DNA from: UBA8517 sp964606975
Lineage (GTDB): Bacteria; Patescibacteriota; Microgenomatia; UBA8517
Assembly: GCA_964606975.1 (NCBI GenBank)
Contig: CAZSGY010000020.1
Span: forward strand, 1-7,607
DNA: 7,607 nucleotides
Direction: 5' to 3'
The notes beneath the pieces were generated by a model. It did no database searches and was not told where the DNA came from. It worked only from the letters and a program-made list of their open reading frames with translations. Of this stretch, positions 1 to 6,185 are shown one piece after another. The position numbers and the translations under genes were made by a program. How positions within the stretch are numbered: position 1 is the stretch's first letter; each line of letters begins with the position of its first letter.

Positions 1-401
1 TCTGCGTTAAAGATTAAACCCAATTCTTTTTCGGCTGATTCCGGTGAATCTGAGGCGTGAATGATATTTTGTGATCCGCTCATACCAAAATCCCCCCTGA
101 TACTCCCCGCCTCGGCCTCGCGGGCTTTGGTAATCCCTACTATTTTCCTAACTGCGGAGATGGCCTCAATTCCTTCCCAAACCATGGCCACAACCGGAGT
201 CCATTCCATAAAACTTTTGAGTGTGGTAAAAAATGGCTTGTCTTTGTGATGAGCGTACCAGTTGTCCAAAATGTCGTCAGTCAACCTGATCATCTTGATT
301 CCCACAAGTTTGAGGCCTTTTCTCTCAAAACGATGCATTATTTCACCAACCAATCCTCTTTGAAGCCCGTCCGGTTTAATCAAAACTATCGTTCTTTCCA
401 T
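1..401 (-). CDS. ndk: Nucleoside diphosphate kinase, 3' end cut by window edge
   Basis: NDK moves the gamma-phosphate from ATP to nucleoside diphosphates through a phosphohistidine, balancing NTP and dNTP pools in the cytoplasm. The reverse complement reads from an ATG at 401 without a stop to the edge, giving 133 codons of a family usually about 135-150 residues long, so only the last few residues are missing. The start MERTIVLIKPDGLQRGLVGE is the classic first strand with the KPDG loop. RGDFG lies at residues 102-106, and NIIHASDS at 112-119 carries the active-site His115. The helix before RGDF reads TKAREAEAG where many family members have NPxxAxPG, a modest divergence. The start lies 1 nt past the stop of the M16 peptidase gene, so translation is probably coupled. 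No Shine-Dalgarno lies at usable distance (an AGGAG is about 27 nt upstream). The identification is secure. Confidence 0.95.
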   Translation of the reverse strand, partial: MERTIVLIKPDGLQRGLVGEIMHRFERKGLKLVGIKMIRLTDDILDNWYAHHKDKPFFTTLKSFMEWTPVVAMVWEGIEAISAVRKIVGITKAREAEAGSIRGDFGMSGSQNIIHASDSPESAEKELGLIFNA

Positions 402-402
402 G

Positions 403-1680
403 CTATTTTATCAATTCTACAAATTTCTCCTCATTTTTGAAAGGTCCAATAATTGCCAGATTTAACCTCTCGGGAGTAAGTATTTTTTTGGCCTCGGCCT
501 CAACATCTTCCAAACCGACCGCGTCAATTTTCTTAAATATCTCTTCCGGTGTGTGTACTTTTTGATTAAAGAGCTCCTGATCACCAAAAAATCCGCTGAC
601 ATCTTTTGTGTCTTCAAGAGCAAGAGCCAGATGTCCTTTAAGTAAACCTTTGGCCTTATCAAGTTCTGCAACCGAAATTTTATATTTGGGATTTGAGACT
701 AGACCATAGCACTGGTCCAACATTACTTTAATAGCTTCGTCGGTTTTCTTTACATTTACACCGGCATAGGTCGCCAGATAACCTGTATCCTGGTAGCGTT
801 CCATGCTCGTTCGCACGGAGTAGGCCAAGCCGCGTCTTTCTCTGACTTCGATAAACATTCTTGAACTCATTCCCCCACCCAAAATGGCCGAAAGTAAACT
901 TTGGGCAAATCTTCCCTCGTACCCTCTTCCTTCGCTGCCAAAACCCATTATTAAATGTGATTGCTCGCTTTCTTTGGTCTGAAGTTTCAACTGAGGCGAT
1001 TTTTGAGATACTTTAAAGGTCCGACCCCTAAAGGGTGTCTTTCCCCCGGTCTCATATAAAAAGTATTTTTCCGCCAATCTGATCGATTCGGCTTCAGTTA
1101 CGCCTCCGGCAATAGTAACGAGCATATTCTCCGGATGGTAAAAAGCTTTTCTATATTCTATAAAATCGTTTCTTTTAATGCTTTTGACTGTTTTTTCGCT
1201 TCCGGCCGTGTCGCGTCCCAGAGGATTCCCGGCAAATATGAGCTCTTCAAAAACATCGCCTATATGTATCATCGGAGTATCTTCATACATCCTGATTTCC
1301 TGGATAATTGTTCCTTTTTCTCTCTCTATTTCATCGTCTTTTAAAAGAGGGTTGAGAACCATATCTGAAAGAATATCGACTGCTTTTTCCAGATTCTCGC
1401 TGCCTGCTTTAATATAGAAGTTTGTCCAATCTTTGCTGGTAGCTGCATTAAATTCCCCGCCCATAGCGTCTACGGCTTCTGAAATGTCGCGGGCGGTTGG
1501 CCTTTTTGAACTGCCCTTAAAGACCATGTGTTCCAAAAAGTGGCTAATCCCTCCCACTTTTTCTTCTTCGTTCCTGCTGCCGGTTTTTACCCAAACAGTT
1601 ACGGTTGCCGATTCAAGACCCGGCATGGGGATGGTCATTAACCTCAATCCGGAGTTTAATTTACGAAGTTTATAATTCAT
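403..1680 (-). CDS. M16 family zinc metallopeptidase (single-domain-pair, processing-peptidase type)
   Basis: This is a 425-residue inverzincin, the family of mitochondrial processing peptidase beta, PqqL and Bacillus YmxG/MlpA. The inverted zinc motif HFLEH is at residues 47-51 (His47 and His51 as ligands, Glu50 as general base). Glu128, 77 residues past His51, fits the third ligand, and Glu121 matches the second conserved glutamate known from pitrilysin. The C-terminal half keeps GGGMSSRMF (268-276) and Arg280/Tyr287 in VRERRGLAYSV, the substrate-binding R/Y pair. The length fits a complete protein with both M16 halves, active rather than a degenerate partner. No signal peptide is visible, so it is probably cytoplasmic and degrades short peptides; the true substrate is unknown. 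The start MNYKLRKLNSGLRL matches the usual family N-terminus. It is separated from argS by an 80-bp gap and runs almost into ndk. No ribosome binding site is visible. Confidence 0.93.
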   Translation of the reverse strand: MNYKLRKLNSGLRLMTIPMPGLESATVTVWVKTGSRNEEEKVGGISHFLEHMVFKGSSKRPTARDISEAVDAMGGEFNAATSKDWTNFYIKAGSENLEKAVDILSDMVLNPLLKDDEIEREKGTIIQEIRMYEDTPMIHIGDVFEELIFAGNPLGRDTAGSEKTVKSIKRNDFIEYRKAFYHPENMLVTIAGGVTEAESIRLAEKYFLYETGGKTPFRGRTFKVSQKSPQLKLQTKESEQSHLIMGFGSEGRGYEGRFAQSLLSAILGGGMSSRMFIEVRERRGLAYSVRTSMERYQDTGYLATYAGVNVKKTDEAIKVMLDQCYGLVSNPKYKISVAELDKAKGLLKGHLALALEDTKDVSGFFGDQELFNQKVHTPEEIFKKIDAVGLEDVEAEAKKILTPERLNLAIIGPFKNEEKFVELIK

Positions 1681-1707
1681 AACTAAGTCTAAAAATCTAT
1701 CTGCCAG

Positions 1708-1744
1708 ACAAAAAATTGTAGTCTAATTTTTAGGAATCTACAAT
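1708..1744 (-). terminator. Possible Rho-independent terminator after argS
   Basis: In the gap between argS and the peptidase gene, ATTGTAG (1715-1721) and CTACAAT (1738-1744) form a perfect 7-bp inverted repeat. It encloses a second dyad CTAA/TTAG (1723-1726 and 1730-1733). Read on the minus strand the stem is followed directly by a run of T (six including the last stem base), the usual layout of an intrinsic terminator. The stem has only two G-C pairs, so it would be weak. The same bases also read as a promoter (separate entry), and the two readings cannot be told apart from sequence alone. Confidence 0.4.
1715..1743 (-). promoter_or_regulatory. Candidate promoter for the M16 peptidase-ndk pair, overlapping the dyad
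   Basis: On the minus strand TTGTAG (1743-1738), a 17-nt spacer and TACAAT (1720-1715) lie in the position of -35 and -10 boxes, about 35 nt before the peptidase start. The -10 box matches five of six consensus bases and the -35 box only the TTG. The boxes fall on the two arms of the dyad at 1715-1744, which could be an operator or a coincidence of AT-rich DNA. Confidence 0.2.
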
Positions 1745-1760
1745 ACCCACATCCAAAAAA

Positions 1761-3500
1761 TTACATGCGTTGAGGTGTTTCTATTCCTAAAATTTCAAGT
1801 CCGGTTTTAAGTACCTGCCTCACTCCGGAAGTTAACTCTAATCTGAAACTTTCAGCCTCAGAACCAATGATTTTGAGTGAGTTATACAAATGATTATACT
1901 TTTGCGCCAGATCATAGAGATAATTGCAAAGCAGGTTCGGGGAAAAAGTTTCCGCCGCATTCTCAACAATCTCAGAAAAATGAACAAGTGTCCTCAAAAC
2001 ACTTTTCTCTTCATTCTTCAAATCGAAGTTTGTGATTTGAGATTTGTTTGGATCTTGAAATTTGTGATTTGATACTTTTGCAAGGACACTGGTGCAGCGT
2101 GCGTGAGTATATTGCAGATATGGTCCACTGTTACCCTCCAAATTCATTATTTTTTCCCAGTCAAAAATCACGTTGCTTTGAACCGAATGCATAAGATCAA
2201 AATATTTGATAGCACCAATCCCCACTTGTCTGGCTGAAATCTCGGCAGATGCATCCCCAATGTCTTCTTTTTGGAGTTTCCGTGCTCTTTTAATGGCCTC
2301 ATCCAAAACATCTTCCAATTTTATGGTTTTGCCCTGCCTGGTAGAAAATTTTTTGCCATCCGGTGCCAAATATAAACCATGGGCGGTATGGACAAGCTTG
2401 GTGTCTTTTTGAACTACTCCTATTAACTTTGCAGCCGCAAAGACTTGCTTAAAATGAAGTGTCTGCTCTGCTCCAACTTCGTAAATGATGATATCAGGAT
2501 CCCATTTGCGTATACGGAACCTGAGTGTGGCTAAATCTCTGGTTGCATAAGTGGTGGCCCCGTCTTTTTTCAAAAACATTAACGGTGTGTCTATACCGTA
2601 AGCTGTCAAATCAATTACCATTGCCCCTTCTTCTCCGTCTATCAAATGTCTTCTGATACTGGGGTCGTTTATCATTTGCTTCATCTCACTTTCATAATAA
2701 GACTCACCAAAGGCAAAATCGGCCTTGACACCCAAAAGGTCATATACTTTTGAAAATTCTTTGATCGATATATCTACGCATTTTTGCCAAATCGCTTTGG
2801 TCTCAGGATCTCCGGCTTCAAGTTTCCTAAAACACTCTCTGGCTTTCTCTTCAAGCTCAGGATTGCCCTCGGCTTTTTTATGAAACTCAACATAAAGCTT
2901 TTCCAAATTTTCTATGGAAAACTCCTGCATTTTTTCCCTCTCGATCATACAAATCAGCTTGCCGAATTGGGTCCCCCAATCTCCCAAATGGTTATCACCG
3001 ACAACTTCGTAACCCAAAGCTTTGTAAAGATTGTATAAAGACTGCCCGACAATGGTTGAGCGGAGGTGTCCTATACCAAAAGGTTTGGCAATATTGGGTG
3101 AGGAATAATCAATTATTACGGTTTTTCCATTTCCTTTTTTTGTTTTGCCAAAATCTGATTTTGATATATCAATCTGCTTCAAAGTATCAACTAGTACATC
3201 GTTTTTTAACCAAAAATTAATAAATCCGGGGCCCGCAATTTCCACCTTGCCAACAATTTCCGATAATTTTTTTTCAGTTTTTAACTTCTCTACCAGATCC
3301 TCAGCCAATTCCCTTGGATTTTGGAATTTGAAATTTTTTTGGTGCTTGGAACTTGGTGATTGGAACTTTGCAAATTCCGTCAGTGCAACATTGGTTGTGT
3401 AGTCTCCAAATACTTCATTTTCAGGAGTGTCTAAAATGACATCATTTATTCCTGACGCTTTTTTGACCGCATCAATTATTTTTTCTTTTATATCCTGCAT
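1761..3500 (-). CDS. argS: Arginyl-tRNA synthetase
   Basis: ArgRS is a class I synthetase that attaches arginine to tRNA(Arg). The 579 residues cover the whole family. The N-terminal tRNA-binding domain occupies about 1-105. The catalytic core has the HIGH-box equivalent in IDYSSPNIAKPFGIGHLRST (130-149), followed by GDNHLGDWGTQFGKL (168-182). The degenerate KMSKS loop is KFSTRQGKTIKL (384-395). The all-helical anticodon-binding domain follows from about 460 and ends in GIETPQRM, close to the usual GIETPERM. The first His of HIGH is Gly here; Bacillus-type ArgRS also lacks it, so this is not a defect. Two low-complexity segments, residues 43-63 and 473-493, coincide with 7-bp-period repeats in the DNA and look like inserts in loops (separate entries). 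The ATG is 4 nt past the stop of the MBL gene, so it is probably the last gene of the leuS-comEA-comEC-mbl-argS operon. No Shine-Dalgarno is visible. Confidence 0.97.
   Translation of the reverse strand: MQDIKEKIIDAVKKASGINDVILDTPENEVFGDYTTNVALTEFAKFQSPSSKHQKNFKFQNPRELAEDLVEKLKTEKKLSEIVGKVEIAGPGFINFWLKNDVLVDTLKQIDISKSDFGKTKKGNGKTVIIDYSSPNIAKPFGIGHLRSTIVGQSLYNLYKALGYEVVGDNHLGDWGTQFGKLICMIEREKMQEFSIENLEKLYVEFHKKAEGNPELEEKARECFRKLEAGDPETKAIWQKCVDISIKEFSKVYDLLGVKADFAFGESYYESEMKQMINDPSIRRHLIDGEEGAMVIDLTAYGIDTPLMFLKKDGATTYATRDLATLRFRIRKWDPDIIIYEVGAEQTLHFKQVFAAAKLIGVVQKDTKLVHTAHGLYLAPDGKKFSTRQGKTIKLEDVLDEAIKRARKLQKEDIGDASAEISARQVGIGAIKYFDLMHSVQSNVIFDWEKIMNLEGNSGPYLQYTHARCTSVLAKVSNHKFQDPNKSQITNFDLKNEEKSVLRTLVHFSEIVENAAETFSPNLLCNYLYDLAQKYNHLYNSLKIIGSEAESFRLELTSGVRQVLKTGLEILGIETPQRM
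2023..2083 (-). repeat. Heptad-period repeat element in argS, copy B
   Basis: Read on the plus strand, the stretch divides into 7-bp units mostly of the form TTGNNAT: three units (2023-2043), a 4-nt break TTGT (2044-2047), four units (2048-2075), then TTTTGCAA. TTTGTGATTTGA occurs exactly twice (2029-2040 and 2061-2072). It encodes residues 473-493 of ArgRS, rich in K, N, Q and S, at the entry to the anticodon-binding domain, where the family has a variable linker. The layout matches copy A at 3314-3373. Confidence 0.75.
3314..3373 (-). repeat. Heptad-period repeat element in argS, copy A
   Basis: On the plus strand this reads as 7-bp units of the type TTGGAAC or TTGGTGA: three units (3314-3334), a 4-nt break TTTT (3335-3338), four units (3339-3366), then TTTGCAA (3367-3373). 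The 14-mers at 3339-3352 and 3353-3366 differ at one base. It encodes residues 43-63 of ArgRS, starting FAKFQSPSSKHQ, in the N-terminal domain between TNVAL and NPREL. Most ArgRS have a shorter connection there. The frame is kept. Confidence 0.8.
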
Positions 3501-3504
3501 CGTC

Positions 3505-4407
3505 TTATTTTATCAGTATATTATGTTTCAACCAATATTTCTTTCCATCACTCACCAGCTCTATGTCGCCCATCTTGTCAGTCCTAAAAACCCGGACATT
3601 GTACTTCGCAAGCATTTCCAAAATCTCCTCCCGTGGGTGTCCCCAGGAATTTTTACCGACACTTATTACCGCAATTTTAGGCATACTGGCCCTGAGGAAA
3701 TTCTCAGTGAGTCCGTTAATACTTCCATGGTGAGGTATTTTGATATAGTCAACACTCCCCATTGGCCAGGAAACAGCAAGAGCATCGGAGATCTCCTGCG
3801 GAATATCTCCGGATAGTACTGCCGTAAAGTTTTTAAAGCTAATCCTGGTAACGATTGAGTAGAGGTTGGTTTCCCCTGAGATTTTATATTTAGAAAGGTT
3901 GCTACCTTCATCTTTAAGTTCCAATCTTGAAAGCAATGCGTCGCTTGGGTTCTCTATATCTAAATATATCAAACCCGACCCCACCCTCATACCAACCTCC
4001 GGGTTAATGATGTCTAGGCCCTCACCCCCCACCCCGGAAACTAGCGCTTGGTAAACTTGAGTGCCAGGATCTATTGGATTTATAAGGATTTTTTCGACTT
4101 TGTAATTTTGAATAACGCTTATTAGTCCCGTTAGGTGATCTGCATCCGGATGAGTGGAAATAACCATCTCAATTTTATGGTCATAAAAAGGCATGTATTT
4201 TCCCAGACATGTCAGGACACTTTTGTCCGGGCCTCCGTCCGTCAAAATCTGTGTAGAGCCGTAGGTCAATAAAATTGCATCCCCCTGTCCGACATTACAG
4301 GCAATAAGATGTAAGTTTTTGTCGGGAAGTTGGGTAATCGCTAAAAATACTGCCACCAGTATTAAAAGCAGAAAAGTAAAGGTAAGCTTCCAAAAACGAA
4401 TAGGCAT
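3505..4407 (-). CDS. Membrane-anchored MBL-fold hydrolase, C-terminal half of a split ComEC
   Basis: This is the metallo-beta-lactamase domain that normally forms the C-terminus of ComEC/Rec2 and is thought to degrade the non-transported DNA strand. From the ATG at 4407 it has 300 residues. Residues 8-25 form one hydrophobic helix, so the domain is probably tethered to the membrane. VGQGD lies at 39-43, the metal motif HPDADH at 86-91, SGD with Asp201, PHHGS with His226/His227, and SWGHP with His257. All metal positions expected for the ComEC-type domain are present, so it is probably active. An in-frame TTG at 4416 is an alternative start, adding three residues. The gene is in the same frame as the upstream comEC half, separated from it by one TGA, and ends 4 nt before argS. 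Around 3974-4035 the coding strand has several G runs. A stand-alone hydrolase is possible, but the neighbour makes the ComEC reading strong. Confidence 0.9.
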   Translation of the reverse strand: MPIRFWKLTFTFLLLILVAVFLAITQLPDKNLHLIACNVGQGDAILLTYGSTQILTDGGPDKSVLTCLGKYMPFYDHKIEMVISTHPDADHLTGLISVIQNYKVEKILINPIDPGTQVYQALVSGVGGEGLDIINPEVGMRVGSGLIYLDIENPSDALLSRLELKDEGSNLSKYKISGETNLYSIVTRISFKNFTAVLSGDIPQEISDALAVSWPMGSVDYIKIPHHGSINGLTENFLRASMPKIAVISVGKNSWGHPREEILEMLAKYNVRVFRTDKMGDIELVSDGKKYWLKHNILIK

Positions 4408-4422
4408 AAATATCAAATTTCA
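4405..4422 (-). other. In-frame stop/restart junction between the two ComEC halves
   Basis: The channel gene stops at TGA (4422-4420). The next codons in the same frame are AAT, TTG (4416), ATA, TTT and ATG (4407), with no other stop before the MBL gene. Translation of the second gene could come from re-initiation at TTG or ATG, or occasionally from readthrough of TGA to give a fused protein of about 660 residues. No Shine-Dalgarno is present at the restart. Confidence 0.8.
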
Positions 4423-5490
4423 GGCAAAAAGTTCTACAACCCGCACAAACCACCAAAGCAATGGATAGCATATATATAGTATAAGTTTACCCAAAACCGG
4501 AAAAACCATGCCCAAAACACCACCGAGACTACCCAATATCATTATTACAGGCACAGTCCAAAGAACCAGGACGTTAATTATCGGTGAAAGCAGGTTAAAT
4601 TGACCAAAAGTAATAAAAAGTATCGGCGCCACTCCTATTTGAGCAGAAAGCGTTGTTGAGAAGTCTTCCCGAATAATTTTTGGCAGTTTTTTCAGCAATT
4701 TTGAAAACTTTCGTGCGAAAGCCATAATTGAGGCCGTTGAAGCAAACGATAATATAAAACCGATGTCTGTCAACCAAAAAGGCTCGATAGCTAACATTAT
4801 CCCCGCCGTAAGAAATAAAATCCTCCAGGCATTTATCAATCTTCCGCTTGTCTGCACAAAAAAAGCGACAGTCGCCAAAATAGCGGCCCTAGTTAGCGGC
4901 GCTTCAAAGCCCGAAATATATAGATACAAAATGATACTTAATATAACAATGGGTATCGATTTTCTTCTTGAAAAATAAATTGCGGTTACTGAGAAAATAA
5001 AAGCGACAACAAAAGTAACATTTGTTCCGGATGCTACTACTACATGGGCAACTCCCGTATCTTTTGTCATTTGCCAAAAATCACCGGACAAAGATCTTTT
5101 ACTCCCCAACACAATTCCGGCAATCAACCCCGACATTGGTTGCGGCAAACTTTCCTGGTAAAAATCCGTCAGTTTTTTTCTTATTCCCGAACCAAAAAGG
5201 GAAAATGTTTCGAGAGAAACAAGTTTTGCGTTTTTTAATTTTTTACCTTTTTCATTAATTTCTACTACCCCCTCTAAAACTACTTTGTCACCATAATAAA
5301 TTTCGGGATAAAGAGGTAAATAAACTTTTAATCCGAGGGCGGTAAAAGTTTGATAATTACCGAAAACCGTCGGGTCCGACAATACTTGGGTCGTTATCCG
5401 CACTTTGTCACCATTTTCGTAAACCGGAATGGAAGAAAAATAACGAAAAACTATTAGAAGTATCAATAAAACCCAAAAAAAATATCTCAT
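4420..5490 (-). CDS. comEC: ComEC competence channel protein, N-terminal half
   Basis: ComEC is the inner-membrane channel that brings single-stranded DNA into the cytoplasm during natural transformation. These 356 residues hold an N-terminal membrane helix (about 4-18), an OB-fold-like soluble segment (about 25-95, with GDKVRITTQV and GDKVVLEGVV), then the polytopic competence domain. Conserved stretches are AHVVVASGTN (148-157), GFEAPLTRAAI (194-204) and GFILSFASTASI (244-255), followed by several hydrophobic helices to the end. The protein stops at WWFVRVVELFA, where fused family members continue through a linker and more helices into the metallo-beta-lactamase domain; here that domain is the next gene in the same frame. 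The start is an ATG 38 nt after comEA. The gap is nearly pure A+T with no Shine-Dalgarno, and can be read as four loose 7-nt units around AATT, too degenerate to call. Confidence 0.93.
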   Translation of the reverse strand: MRYFFWVLLILLIVFRYFSSIPVYENGDKVRITTQVLSDPTVFGNYQTFTALGLKVYLPLYPEIYYGDKVVLEGVVEINEKGKKLKNAKLVSLETFSLFGSGIRKKLTDFYQESLPQPMSGLIAGIVLGSKRSLSGDFWQMTKDTGVAHVVVASGTNVTFVVAFIFSVTAIYFSRRKSIPIVILSIILYLYISGFEAPLTRAAILATVAFFVQTSGRLINAWRILFLTAGIMLAIEPFWLTDIGFILSFASTASIMAFARKFSKLLKKLPKIIREDFSTTLSAQIGVAPILFITFGQFNLLSPIINVLVLWTVPVIMILGSLGGVLGMVFPVLGKLILYICYPLLWWFVRVVELFA

Positions 5491-5528
5491 GGATGATGAA
5501 TTATTAATTTAAATTTAACAATTCCCTG

Positions 5529-6170
5529 TTAGTAGATTGTTATGTCGTTTTTAATCTTTTCGTATAATGTTTGGGTGATTACACCCCTCTCTACCAAATC
5601 TTCAGATTTTGAGTAAGGACGGTGATCAATGATCTTTTGGGCGTAAACAGGGCCAATTCCCGGTAACAAATCCAGTTCGGCAAGAGTAGCTGTGTTAATA
5701 TTGACATATTGATTACTATCGGATGAAAAATCTGATGATGTAGTTTGATATCCTCCCCCAGTTTTAGCACTCGTTGACTCCGAGCGCTGAGTCGTTGAAG
5801 TTATGTAGATTTTTTGACCGTCTGTTAATTTGGCTGCTCTGTTTAGATATTTATCTGTCCAAACCCTGTCCGCGTCGGCAGAAAAACCCCCCGCGGCAAT
5901 TAACAAATCATCAATTCTGCTCCCGCCCGGTAATTTATAGACGCCGGGATTTATAACAGCTCCGGATATTTCCGCGGTAATTCCCAAAACTTCCGGGTCG
6001 TCGGTTGAGTGACTTAATATTTCGACTTTGGTCGGTGAAATATCTGCTGATTTTTTGAAAAATAAATATCCTCCGCCAACTAATATAAGACCTAATAAAA
6101 TTAATAAAAATTGATAACGGTATTTAAGAAGAAATCCGTCAAAACCACTACCCTGGGGCAAGTCTTCCAT
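5529..6170 (-). CDS. comEA: ComEA-like DNA-binding competence protein (TM + SLBB + helix-hairpin-helix)
   Basis: ComEA binds double-stranded DNA outside the cytoplasmic membrane and hands it to ComEC. The 213 residues contain a short cytoplasmic N-terminus, one membrane helix at about 19-38, a SLBB domain at about 65-124 (ISGAVINPGVYKLPGGSRID and GQKIYIT), a Ser/Thr-rich linker (125-153), and a C-terminal tandem helix-hairpin-helix at 156-213. The signature there is VNINTATLAELDLLPGIGP, with the GIGP hairpin at 171-174. This order matches Firmicutes-type ComEA. The linker DNA shows weak 7-bp periodicity (5771-5798). The ATG lies 15 nt after the leuS stop and the gene is followed by comEC, the usual comEA-comEC order. 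No Shine-Dalgarno is visible. The assignment is firm; how DNA crosses the envelope in this organism is not shown by the window. Confidence 0.95.
   Translation of the reverse strand: MEDLPQGSGFDGFLLKYRYQFLLILLGLILVGGGYLFFKKSADISPTKVEILSHSTDDPEVLGITAEISGAVINPGVYKLPGGSRIDDLLIAAGGFSADADRVWTDKYLNRAAKLTDGQKIYITSTTQRSESTSAKTGGGYQTTSSDFSSDSNQYVNINTATLAELDLLPGIGPVYAQKIIDHRPYSKSEDLVERGVITQTLYEKIKNDITIY
5771..5798 (-). repeat. Short heptad-like repeat in the comEA linker
   Basis: TCGTTGA occurs at 5771-5777 and 5792-5798, exactly three 7-bp units apart, with CTCCGAG and CGCTGAG between. The middle also forms a short dyad GACTC/GAGTC (5776-5780 and 5789-5793). It encodes residues 125-134, part of the Ser/Thr/Gln-rich linker between the SLBB and helix-hairpin-helix domains. 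The unit differs from those in argS and leuS, and a chance match is possible. Confidence 0.4.
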
Positions 6171-6185
6171 TTTGCTGATGATTTA

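Noticed and set aside
3064..3078. Loss of the first His of the HIGH box in ArgRS (GIGH) as a sign of inactivation
   Set aside because: Bacillus-type ArgRS also replace this residue, and the rest of the catalytic core and the KMSKS-like loop are intact.
3427..3816. Plus-strand open frame of 129 codons opposite the argS start and the MBL gene
   Set aside because: It lies fully antisense to two well-supported genes, has no recognisable domain, and spans their junction.
4285..4310. LIAC in the MBL protein as a lipoprotein lipobox
   Set aside because: It follows a polar stretch about 12 residues after the hydrophobic helix and forms the first beta strand before VGQGD, so it is not at a signal peptide end.
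5491..5528. Heptad repeat in the comEA-comEC gap
   Set aside because: It can be phased as four loose units around AATT, but the stretch is nearly pure A+T, so such phasing is easily found by chance.
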